A program made the translations under genes and the position numbers. Shown in pieces: positions 6,147-12,225 of a DNA stretch of 12,225 nt. The notes under the pieces were generated by a model. The model was not told the DNA's origin. It ran no database searches and saw nothing but the letters and a program-made list of their open reading frames with translations. Position 1 is the stretch's first letter, and every line of letters begins with the position of its first letter. Origin of the DNA: an uncultured bacterium (GTDB lineage Bacteria > Bacteroidota > Bacteroidia > Bacteroidales > Muribaculaceae); contig CAMHGU010000045.1 in assembly GCA_946184715.1 (NCBI GenBank), positions 1-12,225 of the forward strand, given 5' to 3'.

Positions 6147-7883
6147 TTATTCGGCTTCAGCGGTTTCGGCCTCATCGGCTGCGCGGAAGTTGGCGAGCGA
6201 TTCGGGGTCGAAAGCTTTGATATAAGCCGCCTTGCCGAGCACGTTCTCCTCGGTCATCGTGACGAATACGTGGGCCGACTTTTCAAACAGCTCGGGAGCG
6301 CGGCCGGCGTCGTCGATGATAAGCAGCGACATCACGATCTCGGCGGTCATATCGTAGAGACGGCGAGCGAGGAAGTCGTGTACGTCCTGGTTGCCGAAGG
6401 CCTTAACGTCTTCGATGGCTTGGGCATACACCTCCACCAGCTTGGCGACGCGGGCCTTGAGCGGCTGCATCTTGGGCGATACTTCGGCCTCGAGCATCTC
6501 GCGGATTACCTCGAGCATATTGCCGTTGGTGATGAAGCGGATGGCGGCAACCACCTGCAGCTGGGTCGTACCTTCGTAGATAGAGAAGATGCGGGCATCG
6601 CGGAACAGACGCTGGCATTTGTACTCCATAATGAATCCGCTACCGCCGTGCACGCTGATTGAATCGTAGGCGTTCTGGTTGGCGTATTCGGAGTTCATAC
6701 CCTTGGCAAGCGGGGTGAAGGCGTTGGCAAGGCGGTTGTACTTCTTCATTTCGGCGCGCTCCTCATCGGTGAGCTTACGGCTACGCTGGATATCTTCGAG
6801 GGCTTTGTAGATATCGACGTAGCGAGCGGTCTGATAGAGTAGGGAGCGACCGGCGTCGAGCTTGGCTTTCATTCGGCTCAGCATATCGTACACAGCGGGG
6901 AACTCGATGATGGCTTTGCCGAATTGCGCGCGCTCCTTGGCGTAAGCGAGGGCTTCGTTGTAAGACTCTTGCTCCACGCCTACCGATTGGGCGGCGATGC
7001 CCAGGCGGGCGCCGTTCATCAGTGACATCACATATTTGATGAGACCCATGCGCGGGCTACCGCAGAGTTCGGCCTTGGCGTTCTTGTAGGTAAGCTCACA
7101 CGTGGGGGAGCCGTGAATGCCGAGCTTGTGCTCAATGTGGCGCACGTTGACGCCGCCCAGACGCTTATCGTAGATAAACATCGAGAGGCCGCGGCCGTCC
7201 TTGGTGCCCTCTTCGGAGCGGGCGAGCACGAGATGAATGTCGCTATCGCCGTTGGTGATGAAGCGCTTCACGCCGTTGAGACGCCAGCAATCTTCCTTCT
7301 CGTCGTAGGTGGCTTTGAGCATCACGCGCTGAAGGTCGCTACCGGCATCGGGCTCGGTAAGGTCCATCGACATTGTCTCGCCGGCACACACGCGCGGGAT
7401 ATAGCGCTCACGCTGGTCGTCGCTACCGAACTCGTAGAGCGTGTCGATACAGCTTTGCAGCGACCAGATGTTCTGGAAGCCGGCATCGGCTGCCGAGATT
7501 ACCTCGCTCAGCATCGAGAATACCACATTGGGCAGGTTAAGGCCGCCATAGCAGCGGGGCATCGATATGCCGTGAAGTCCGGCCTTGCGGGTGGCGTCGA
7601 GGTTCTCAAATGTCTTCTCGGCGTAAATCATTCGCCCGTTCTCGAGATGGGGACCCTCGAGGTCAACGCTCTCGGAGTTGGGTTCTATAATGTTGGCTGC
7701 CACGTCGCCGGTGATCTCCAGTATCTGCTTGTAGTTCTCTATGGCATCTTCGTAATCGACGGGAGCGTCGGCGTATTTATCCTTATCTTCGTAGTTCCTC
7801 TCTTTGAGGTCCACGATGCGCTTCATCAGCGGGTGATTGAGATGAAACGCTATCTCTGGGTGGTCGGTATAGTAATTGGCCAT
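6147..7883 (-). CDS. Acyl-CoA dehydrogenase, large (about 580-residue) type
   Basis: This FAD enzyme oxidises acyl-CoA to 2-enoyl-CoA or, in anaerobes, runs in reverse, exchanging electrons with ETF. The 578 residues exceed the usual 380-residue family because of a long N-terminal region, an insert at about 355-385 and a C-terminal helical extension (about 460-560). MDLTEPDAGSD at 173-183 and GVKRFITNGDSD at 204-215 are FAD and substrate contacts. GARLGIAAQSVG (291-302) and ERAQFGK (317-323) mark the C-terminal alpha domain. IYEGTTQLQ at 435-443 holds the catalytic base Glu437. The last 10 residues are Ala/Glu-rich. The start is the ATG at 7883, 6 nt after etfA, making it the last gene of the etfB-etfA operon. 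Chain length and physiological substrate cannot be read from sequence; reduction of short-chain enoyl-CoA is plausible in a fermenter. Confidence 0.93.
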   Translation of the reverse strand: MANYYTDHPEIAFHLNHPLMKRIVDLKERNYEDKDKYADAPVDYEDAIENYKQILEITGDVAANIIEPNSESVDLEGPHLENGRMIYAEKTFENLDATRKAGLHGISMPRCYGGLNLPNVVFSMLSEVISAADAGFQNIWSLQSCIDTLYEFGSDDQRERYIPRVCAGETMSMDLTEPDAGSDLQRVMLKATYDEKEDCWRLNGVKRFITNGDSDIHLVLARSEEGTKDGRGLSMFIYDKRLGGVNVRHIEHKLGIHGSPTCELTYKNAKAELCGSPRMGLIKYVMSLMNGARLGIAAQSVGVEQESYNEALAYAKERAQFGKAIIEFPAVYDMLSRMKAKLDAGRSLLYQTARYVDIYKALEDIQRSRKLTDEERAEMKKYNRLANAFTPLAKGMNSEYANQNAYDSISVHGGSGFIMEYKCQRLFRDARIFSIYEGTTQLQVVAAIRFITNGNMLEVIREMLEAEVSPKMQPLKARVAKLVEVYAQAIEDVKAFGNQDVHDFLARRLYDMTAEIVMSLLIIDDAGRAPELFEKSAHVFVTMTEENVLGKAAYIKAFDPESLANFRAADEAETAEAE

Positions 7884-7889
7884 AACGGT

Positions 7890-8912
7890 TTACTTTGTAT
7901 TCTGTTTGTAATATTTGATAAGCTTGGGAACCACTTCCTCCACGGTGCCTACTATCACGTAGTCGGCAATCTTGTTGATGGGGGCTTCGGGGTCGCTGTT
8001 GATGGAGATGATGATACCTGAATCTTGCATACCGGCGAGGTGCTGAATTTGGCCGGAGATACCGCAAGCGATATACACTTTGGGATGCACGGTGATGCCC
8101 GTCTGGCCTATCTGGCGGTCGTTGTCGATCCAGCCGGCATCAACTGCGGCACGCGAGCCGCCCACTTCGCCGTGGAGTACCTTGGCGAGCTTGTAGAGCT
8201 GGTCGAAGCCCTCTTTGGAGCCTACGCCGTAACCGCCCGACACCACGATTGATGCGCCTTTCAGATTGTGCTTGGCGGCTTCCACACGGTGCTCAAGCAC
8301 CTTCACCACATAAGCTTCGGGCGATACGTATTTCGACACTTCGGGATAAACCACCTCGTGGCGAGCGTCGCCGGTGTATTCGGCTTTCTGCATCACGCCT
8401 GAGCGCACGGTAGCCATCTGCGGACGATGGTCGGGGTTGACAATCGTTGCCACGATGTTGCCGCCGAATGCCGGACGTATCTGATACAGCAGGTTGGTGT
8501 AGGTCTTGCCGTCTTTGGCATCGGTGTAGTCGCCTATCTCAAGCTCGGTGCAGTCGGCGGTGAGGCCGCTGGTGAGCGATGAGGATACGCGCGGGCCGAG
8601 GTCGCGACCTATCACGGTAGCGCCCATAAGGCATATCTGAGGCTTCTCCTCTTTGAAAAGGTTGACAAGAATGTCGGTGTGGGGCGCTGAGGTGTAGGGG
8701 AACAGCTCCGGCGCGTCAAATACGAAAAGTTTGTCAACGCCATAGGGGAGAATCTGTTCTTCCACTTTGCCCTTAATGCCGGCTCCGGCCACCACGGCGT
8801 GAAGTTCTACGCCGAGTGTGTTGGCGAGCTTGCGACCTTTAGTCAAGAGCTCTTGCGACACCTCTTTAACTTCGGTGCGCTCTATTTCTATATATACAAA
8901 TACGTTGTTCAT
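7890..8912 (-). CDS. etfA: Electron transfer flavoprotein alpha subunit
   Basis: EtfA pairs with EtfB and carries the FAD that exchanges electrons with acyl-CoA dehydrogenases. The 340 residues match the family. The N-terminal half (1-190) is the ETF Rossmann-like domain. The C-terminal FAD domain shows SRAAVDAGW at 253-261 (Arg253 near the flavin ring), QIGQTG at 267-272, and GISGQIQHLAGM at 284-295, followed by the ISINSDPEAPI segment at 302-312. It starts at the ATG at 8912, 3 nt after etfB stops, and is followed after 6 nt by the dehydrogenase gene, so the complex partners are translated from one message. No extra ferredoxin domain or fusion is present. Identification is secure; whether the pair is classical or electron-bifurcating is discussed under findings. 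Confidence 0.97.
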   Translation of the reverse strand: MNNVFVYIEIERTEVKEVSQELLTKGRKLANTLGVELHAVVAGAGIKGKVEEQILPYGVDKLFVFDAPELFPYTSAPHTDILVNLFKEEKPQICLMGATVIGRDLGPRVSSSLTSGLTADCTELEIGDYTDAKDGKTYTNLLYQIRPAFGGNIVATIVNPDHRPQMATVRSGVMQKAEYTGDARHEVVYPEVSKYVSPEAYVVKVLEHRVEAAKHNLKGASIVVSGGYGVGSKEGFDQLYKLAKVLHGEVGGSRAAVDAGWIDNDRQIGQTGITVHPKVYIACGISGQIQHLAGMQDSGIIISINSDPEAPINKIADYVIVGTVEEVVPKLIKYYKQNTK

Positions 8913-8915
8913 AGC

Positions 8916-9785
8916 TTATCCTATTATCTTTTCAGCGAGAAGTTCCTTCACGAGCTCTTCCACTTCGGCATCGGCGGCTGTCAGTCGCTTCGATTCCTTG
9001 GCTTGGAACACAATATTCTTGATTGCTTTCACCTTTGTGGGCGAGCCGGCGAGGCCGCACTGGTTGGCGTCGCCATCTACATCGGCCACGCTCCACTGGT
9101 TGAGGGTGAGGTAGGGGCGCTCATCGTAGAGATAGGAGTAGGGGTCGCCTTCGGTGCGCTCCATAGGGCATGTGGCTCGCTTATATTTCATCACGAGCTT
9201 GGCGTTGCACGGGCGGCAAGGCGCTGCGCTGCCATTGACGGTCACAACCACCGGAAGCGGCGCTTCAACGGTCTCGACACCGCCGTCGATGTGGCGGCGT
9301 ATGGTAGCTACGCCATCTTTCACCGAGAGAATCTCCTCGGCGTAGGTCACTTGATTGAGGCCGAGCTTCTGGGCCACCTGCGGTCCCACCTGCGCGGTAT
9401 CGCCGTCGATGGCTTGGCGCCCGCCTATTACCATATCCACTTTGCCTATCTTCTTGATGGCGGTGGCGAGAGCATAGGAGGTGGCAAGGGTGTCGGCTCC
9501 GGCAAAGAGGCGGTCGGTTAGCAGCCAGCCGGTGTCGGCTCCGCGATAGAGACCTTGGCGGATGATTTCGCCCGCGCGCGGCGGGCCCATTGTTAGAATT
9601 CCCACTGTGGAGCCGGGGTTCTGCTCCTTAAGCCGTAGGGCTTGCTCCAAAGCGTTAAGATCGTCGGGGTTGAAAATGGCCGGCAACGCGGCGCGATTGA
9701 TGGTGCCATCGGCTTTCATCGCGTCTTTGCCCACATTGCGAGTGTCGGGCACTTGTTTTGCCAGTACTACGATGTTTAAACTCAT
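8916..9785 (-). CDS. etfB: Electron transfer flavoprotein beta subunit
   Basis: EtfB is the second ETF subunit and binds AMP in classical ETFs or a second FAD in bifurcating ones. I place the start at the ATG at 9785 (MSLNIVVLAKQVPDT), giving 289 residues. A longer frame reaching back to 9857 would overlap the leader hairpin and run into the promoter. FNPDDLNALEQAL at 38-50, GADTLATSYALA at 96-107 and GGRQAIDGDTAQVGP at 121-135 are the nucleotide-binding signatures. CGLAGSPTKVKAI at 243-255 resembles anaerobe-type EtfB more than the human form. Four Cys (190, 193, 206, 243) sit in the C-terminal third, two as CRPC. This is the first gene of the operon, transcribed from a good promoter that diverges from that of tig. 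Confidence 0.96.
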   Translation of the reverse strand: MSLNIVVLAKQVPDTRNVGKDAMKADGTINRAALPAIFNPDDLNALEQALRLKEQNPGSTVGILTMGPPRAGEIIRQGLYRGADTGWLLTDRLFAGADTLATSYALATAIKKIGKVDMVIGGRQAIDGDTAQVGPQVAQKLGLNQVTYAEEILSVKDGVATIRRHIDGGVETVEAPLPVVVTVNGSAAPCRPCNAKLVMKYKRATCPMERTEGDPYSYLYDERPYLTLNQWSVADVDGDANQCGLAGSPTKVKAIKNIVFQAKESKRLTAADAEVEELVKELLAEKIIG

Positions 9786-9828
9786 ATTAGATATATCTTT
9801 TTGATGTTCGTTTCGCTTCTTCAGCGTG

Positions 9829-9848
9829 AGCGTGACACCCGTCACGCT
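9829..9848. promoter_or_regulatory. Hairpin in the etfB leader
   Basis: AGCGTGAC (9829-9836) and GTCACGCT (9841-9848) form a perfect 8-bp stem with an ACCC loop (GGGT on the etfB strand). It begins within about 5 nt of the predicted etfB transcription start near 9853. On the plus strand it is followed by TTTTGG, but no plus-strand gene ends here, so a terminator role is unlikely. Confidence 0.55.
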
Positions 9849-9858
9849 TTTTGGCACG

Positions 9859-9890
9859 CAAAGTTACGCAAATCTCTCAAATCAAGCAAA
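9859..9890 (-). promoter_or_regulatory. Promoter of etfB-etfA-acyl-CoA dehydrogenase
   Basis: On the minus strand TTTG (9887-9890) is followed after exactly 20 nt by TAACTTTG (9859-9866). Both are perfect matches to the Bacteroidetes -33 and -7 boxes. Transcription should begin near 9853, about 68 nt before the etfB ATG. Confidence 0.8.
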
Positions 9891-9929
9891 CACCGGCACC
9901 CCTTTATGGGCCACTTACTCAAAAAAGTG

Positions 9930-9943
9930 GCAAATTAATTTGC
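9930..9943. promoter_or_regulatory. 14-bp perfect palindrome over the tig -33 box
   Basis: GCAAATTAATTTGC is its own reverse complement and covers the TTTG box of the tig promoter. Just before it, CCACTT (9911-9916) and AAGTGG (9925-9930) form another small inverted repeat. This could be an operator for a dimeric regulator; no regulator is encoded nearby. Confidence 0.4.
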
Positions 9944-9970
9944 CTATCGCCTTAAATAGAGCTACCTTTG
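9939..9970 (+). promoter_or_regulatory. Promoter of tig
   Basis: TTTG at 9939-9942, a 20-nt spacer and TACCTTTG at 9963-9970 match the Bacteroidetes promoter consensus perfectly. The expected start near 9976 leaves a leader of about 68 nt that is A/T-rich just before the ATG, as usual in this phylum. Confidence 0.8.
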
Positions 9971-10043
9971 CACTCCGTAAGCCGAAATTTGGCACGATGG
10001 TTGCCTAAGCTTCACTGACAGAACAAATTTTCAATCTATCAAT

Positions 10044-11402
10044 ATGAATGTAACACTCGACAAGACCGGCAACGTCACTGCCACTGTTGCTGTTGAAATT
10101 CTCGAAAGCGATTACGCTTTGAAAGTTAAAGATGAGATTAAGCGCCTGCGCGCCAAGAGTAACCTCAAGGGGTTCCGCCCGGGTATGGCTCCCATGAGCC
10201 TAATCCAGCGTATGTACGGCAAGCAGGTGAAAGGTGAAGTCATCAACGACACCGTAAGCGAAGCTCTCACCAAGTACATCCACGACAACAAGATTAATAT
10301 CCTTGCCGAGCCGATGATTGTGAAAGAGGATATCGATATCGATAACGGTACCGATTTCACCTTCCACTTCAATATCGGCCTCGCGCCCGAGCTCAAGGTC
10401 GATGTGGCAGCTCTCAAGATACCTTATTATAATATAGAGATCAGCGATGAGATGCTCAACAATCAGCTCGACTCGCTTGCCGACCGTTTCGGTCATCAGG
10501 TAGCCGGCGACGTGGTTGATGACCGCGCACTCGTGAAAGGCTCGCTCATCGAGCTTGACGAGAACGGACAGCCCAAAGCCGATGGCCTCACCGTAGAGAG
10601 CACTATGGTATCGCCCGAATATTTCCGCAGCGACGACCAGCGCAAGCTCTTCATCGGCAAGAAGATAGGCGACAAGGTCACTTTCAACCCCTGGGCCACT
10701 TGCGAAGGCAACGCTGCCGAGATGGCTTCGATGCTCAATGTAGAGCGTGAGAAGGCCGATGTCAAGAGCGACTTCGAAATGGAAATTAAGGAGATTCTCG
10801 TCCACAAGAAGGCTGAGCAGAATCAGGAACTCTACGACGCCGTATTCGGCAAGGGTAAAATCGCCGACGAGGCCGCCTATATCGAAGCTGTCAAGGGTAT
10901 GATTACCAATCAGCTCCGTGGCGACAGCAACTATCGCTTCACCGTCGATACCGAAGCCGCGCTCCGCAAGCAGGTGGGCGACATTGAGCTTCCCGTTGAG
11001 TTCCTCGAGAAGTTCCTCGTCCTCTCCAACCCTGACAAGTACAACGAGGAGAACGTGAAGGAAGAGGTTAAAAAGATGATTCCCTCGCTCGAGTGGCAGA
11101 TCATTCGCGAAAACGCCGCCAAGGCTCTCGATGTGAAAGTGGAAGACGATGATCTGCTCAACACCGCCAAAGCGATTGCAGCCCAGCAGTTCGCTCAGTA
11201 TGGTATGCGTAATTTGCCCGACGACATGATCGAGCGTTACGCCAAAGAGAATATCCTCGCCAACAAGGACTATCATCAAGAGCTCGTTGCTCGCGCCGTG
11301 GAGGAGAAACTCTATGCAGCCATTCGCGCAACTGCCAAAGTGGCCGAAAAGACCATCTCGGTCAAAGAGTTTCAAAAGCTCTTCGACAAGGACGCTAAAT
11401 AA
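10044..11402 (+). CDS. tig: Trigger factor (ribosome-associated chaperone)
   Basis: Trigger factor binds at the ribosome exit tunnel and shields nascent chains. The 452 residues (MNVTLDKTGNVTATVAV start) fit the family. The ribosome-docking loop is visible as GFRPG at 43-47 within the N-terminal domain (1 to about 115). A central PPIase-like domain lies at roughly 150-255. It lacks an easily recognised FKBP active-site pattern, so prolyl isomerase activity is doubtful, as I believe is common in Bacteroidetes. The rest is the helical C-terminal chaperone body. It is followed by a strong hairpin terminator and then clpP and clpX, the conserved tig-clpP-clpX order. Its promoter diverges from that of etfB. 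Confidence 0.95.
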   Translation: MNVTLDKTGNVTATVAVEILESDYALKVKDEIKRLRAKSNLKGFRPGMAPMSLIQRMYGKQVKGEVINDTVSEALTKYIHDNKINILAEPMIVKEDIDIDNGTDFTFHFNIGLAPELKVDVAALKIPYYNIEISDEMLNNQLDSLADRFGHQVAGDVVDDRALVKGSLIELDENGQPKADGLTVESTMVSPEYFRSDDQRKLFIGKKIGDKVTFNPWATCEGNAAEMASMLNVEREKADVKSDFEMEIKEILVHKKAEQNQELYDAVFGKGKIADEAAYIEAVKGMITNQLRGDSNYRFTVDTEAALRKQVGDIELPVEFLEKFLVLSNPDKYNEENVKEEVKKMIPSLEWQIIRENAAKALDVKVEDDDLLNTAKAIAAQQFAQYGMRNLPDDMIERYAKENILANKDYHQELVARAVEEKLYAAIRATAKVAEKTISVKEFQKLFDKDAK

Positions 11403-11419
11403 GTCTTAACCGCATCTCG

Positions 11420-11467
11420 AAGGAGGCATTCCTGACATTAATCTCAAGTCAGTGCCTCCTTTGTTGT
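11420..11467 (+). terminator. Intrinsic terminator or attenuator after tig
   Basis: AAGGAGGCA (11420-11428) pairs perfectly with TGCCTCCTT (11453-11461). An inner stem CTGAC/GTCAG (11432-11436 with 11448-11452) continues it after a 3-nt bulge. TTGTTGT follows. It begins 18 nt after the tig stop codon. Because no clear clpP promoter lies downstream, partial read-through is possible. Confidence 0.8.
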
Positions 11468-11503
11468 CGATTATAAGTAACACAACTTAAATAAGGCACA
11501 ACG

Positions 11504-12178
11504 ATGGAAAATAACGAATTCAAAAAATACGCTACGATGCACGCCGGCATTAATAGCCAAGTGCTCGACCAATACGTAAGCCAAATCAACGCCAACTATA
11601 TCTCGCCCACCATTATGGAGGAGCGCAAGCTCAATGTCACTCAGATGGACGTGTTCTCGCGCTTGATGATGGACCGCATCATCTTCCTCGGCACTCAAAT
11701 CGACGACTACACCGCCAATGTGATTCAGGCGCAGCTGCTCTTCCTCGACTCGAGCGACCCGGGCAAGGACATCTCCATCTACATCAACTCGCCCGGCGGC
11801 TCGGTATATGCAGGTCTCGGAATTTACGACACTATGCAGTACATCTCGAGCGACGTTTCTACCATAAACACCGGCATCGCCGCTTCGATGGCTGCCGTAA
11901 TCCTCGTGGCCGGCGAGAAGGGTAAGCGCTACGGCTTGCCTCACTCCCGCACTATGATTCATCAGCCGCTCGGTGGCGCCCAAGGGCAAGCCTCCGACAT
12001 CGAGATTACTGCTCGCGAGATTGTCAAGATTAAAAAGGAGCTGTATCAGATTATCTCCGACCACTCCGGCGTGGCCTACGACAAGGTGGCCGCCGATAGC
12101 GACCGCGACTATTGGATGACGGCCGGCGAGGCGCTCGACTACGGTATGATTGATAAGATCCTCACTCGTCAGAAGTAG
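11504..12178 (+). CDS. clpP: ATP-dependent Clp protease proteolytic subunit
   Basis: ClpP is the serine-protease tetradecamer that degrades proteins fed by ClpX or other AAA+ unfoldases. The 224-residue protein has the catalytic triad Ser128 (in GIAASMA), His153 (in TMIHQP) and Asp202 (in DRDYWM). The 25- and 49-residue spacings equal those of E. coli ClpP. INSPGGSVYAGLGIYDTM at 94-111 is the oxyanion region. About 30 residues precede the conserved core, an N-terminal extension usual in Bacteroidales and possibly processed. The start is the ATG at 11504 (MENNEFKKYATMHAG), 101 nt after tig and beyond its terminator. The stop is 3 nt before the clpX ATG, so the protease and its unfoldase are translationally linked. 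I found no TAnnTTTG box in the tig-clpP gap. Confidence 0.97.
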   Translation: MENNEFKKYATMHAGINSQVLDQYVSQINANYISPTIMEERKLNVTQMDVFSRLMMDRIIFLGTQIDDYTANVIQAQLLFLDSSDPGKDISIYINSPGGSVYAGLGIYDTMQYISSDVSTINTGIAASMAAVILVAGEKGKRYGLPHSRTMIHQPLGGAQGQASDIEITAREIVKIKKELYQIISDHSGVAYDKVAADSDRDYWMTAGEALDYGMIDKILTRQK

Positions 12179-12181
12179 CCG

Positions 12182-12225
12182 ATGGCAAAGAAAAAGAGTT
12201 CCGACGATATGGCGTTCTGCACCCT
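12182..12225 (+). CDS. clpX: ClpX, N-terminal fragment (cut by window edge)
   Basis: An ATG 3 nt after the clpP stop opens a frame of 14 visible codons, MAKKKSSDDMAFCT. The Cys at residue 13 would be the first ligand of the C4 zinc finger that begins ClpX. The position directly after clpP is the main evidence. ClpX is the AAA+ unfoldase that delivers substrates to ClpP. The rest of the gene lies outside the window. Confidence 0.8.
   Translation, partial: MAKKKSSDDMAFCT

Noticed and set aside
7113..8021. A 302-codon plus-strand open frame spanning the etfA/dehydrogenase junction
   Set aside because: It runs opposite two certain genes and has the low-complexity composition typical of antisense frames.
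9786..9857. A 24-residue N-terminal extension of EtfB
   Set aside because: The extension would be encoded by the leader hairpin and would start at about the predicted transcription start. The internal ATG at 9785 gives the normal family N-terminus.
9997..10008. A four-codon upstream ORF (ATG GTT GCC TAA) in the tig leader
   Set aside because: It has no ribosome-binding context, and such short frames arise often by chance.
10200..11375. A 391-codon open frame on the minus strand inside tig
   Set aside because: It lies wholly antisense to a clear trigger factor gene and has no promoter or recognisable domain, so I treat it as a codon-bias shadow.
1..12225. A new defence, mobile or secretion system
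   Set aside because: All coding space is taken by recognisable metabolic, ribosome-assembly and proteostasis genes. No transposase, integrase, nuclease, toxin or CRISPR repeat was seen on either strand.

Overview
The window looks like chromosomal core sequence from a Bacteroidales bacterium, with a GC-rich gut lineage such as Muribaculaceae as my best guess. Three things support this. The promoters match the Bacteroidetes pattern (TTTG, about 20 nt, TAnnTTTG). The leaders are A/T-rich with no clear Shine-Dalgarno sequences. The gene neighbourhoods (GH57 / glycosyltransferase / glycogen debranching enzyme; EtfB-EtfA-acyl-CoA dehydrogenase; tig-clpP-clpX) and protein sequences are of the kind I associate with this order. 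Family-level placement is inference from memory, not from a search.

Layout. (1) Positions 1-4607, minus strand: a three-gene alpha-glucan (glycogen) operon. It is transcribed debranching enzyme, then glycosyltransferase, then a GH57 alpha-amylase-like protein that runs off the left edge. It is preceded by a recognisable promoter and a leader hairpin. (2) Positions 4864-5829: a small plus-strand cupin and the minus-strand ribosome-assembly GTPase EngB, whose 3' ends overlap tail to tail by 9 bp. (3) Positions 5830-6146: a 317-bp non-coding gap, unusually rich in inverted repeats, holding a cloverleaf-like nested structure and a probable terminator. (4) Positions 6147-9785, minus strand: etfB-etfA-acyl-CoA dehydrogenase, a tight operon with gaps of 3 and 6 nt, its own promoter and a 5' leader hairpin. 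(5) Positions 9786-10043: a divergent promoter region. (6) Positions 10044-12225, plus strand: trigger factor, a strong terminator, clpP and the first codons of clpX.

How the parts work together. The first operon encodes proteins for intracellular storage-glucan metabolism. The Etf/dehydrogenase operon forms a flavin-based electron transfer module in which an acyl-CoA dehydrogenase exchanges electrons with an EtfAB heterodimer. The right-hand block is the standard protein-folding and proteolysis set, with nascent-chain chaperone, protease and unfoldase side by side.

I see no phage, transposase, CRISPR array, toxin-antitoxin pair or defence gene, and no tRNA or rRNA. Codon use and base composition look even across the genes. 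I do not see a new multi-gene system. The items most worth a second look are the structured intergenic module at about 5919-6031, the Asp-to-Asn change at the expected catalytic acid/base of the GH57 protein, and the hairpins placed at the predicted 5' ends of two operon mRNAs.
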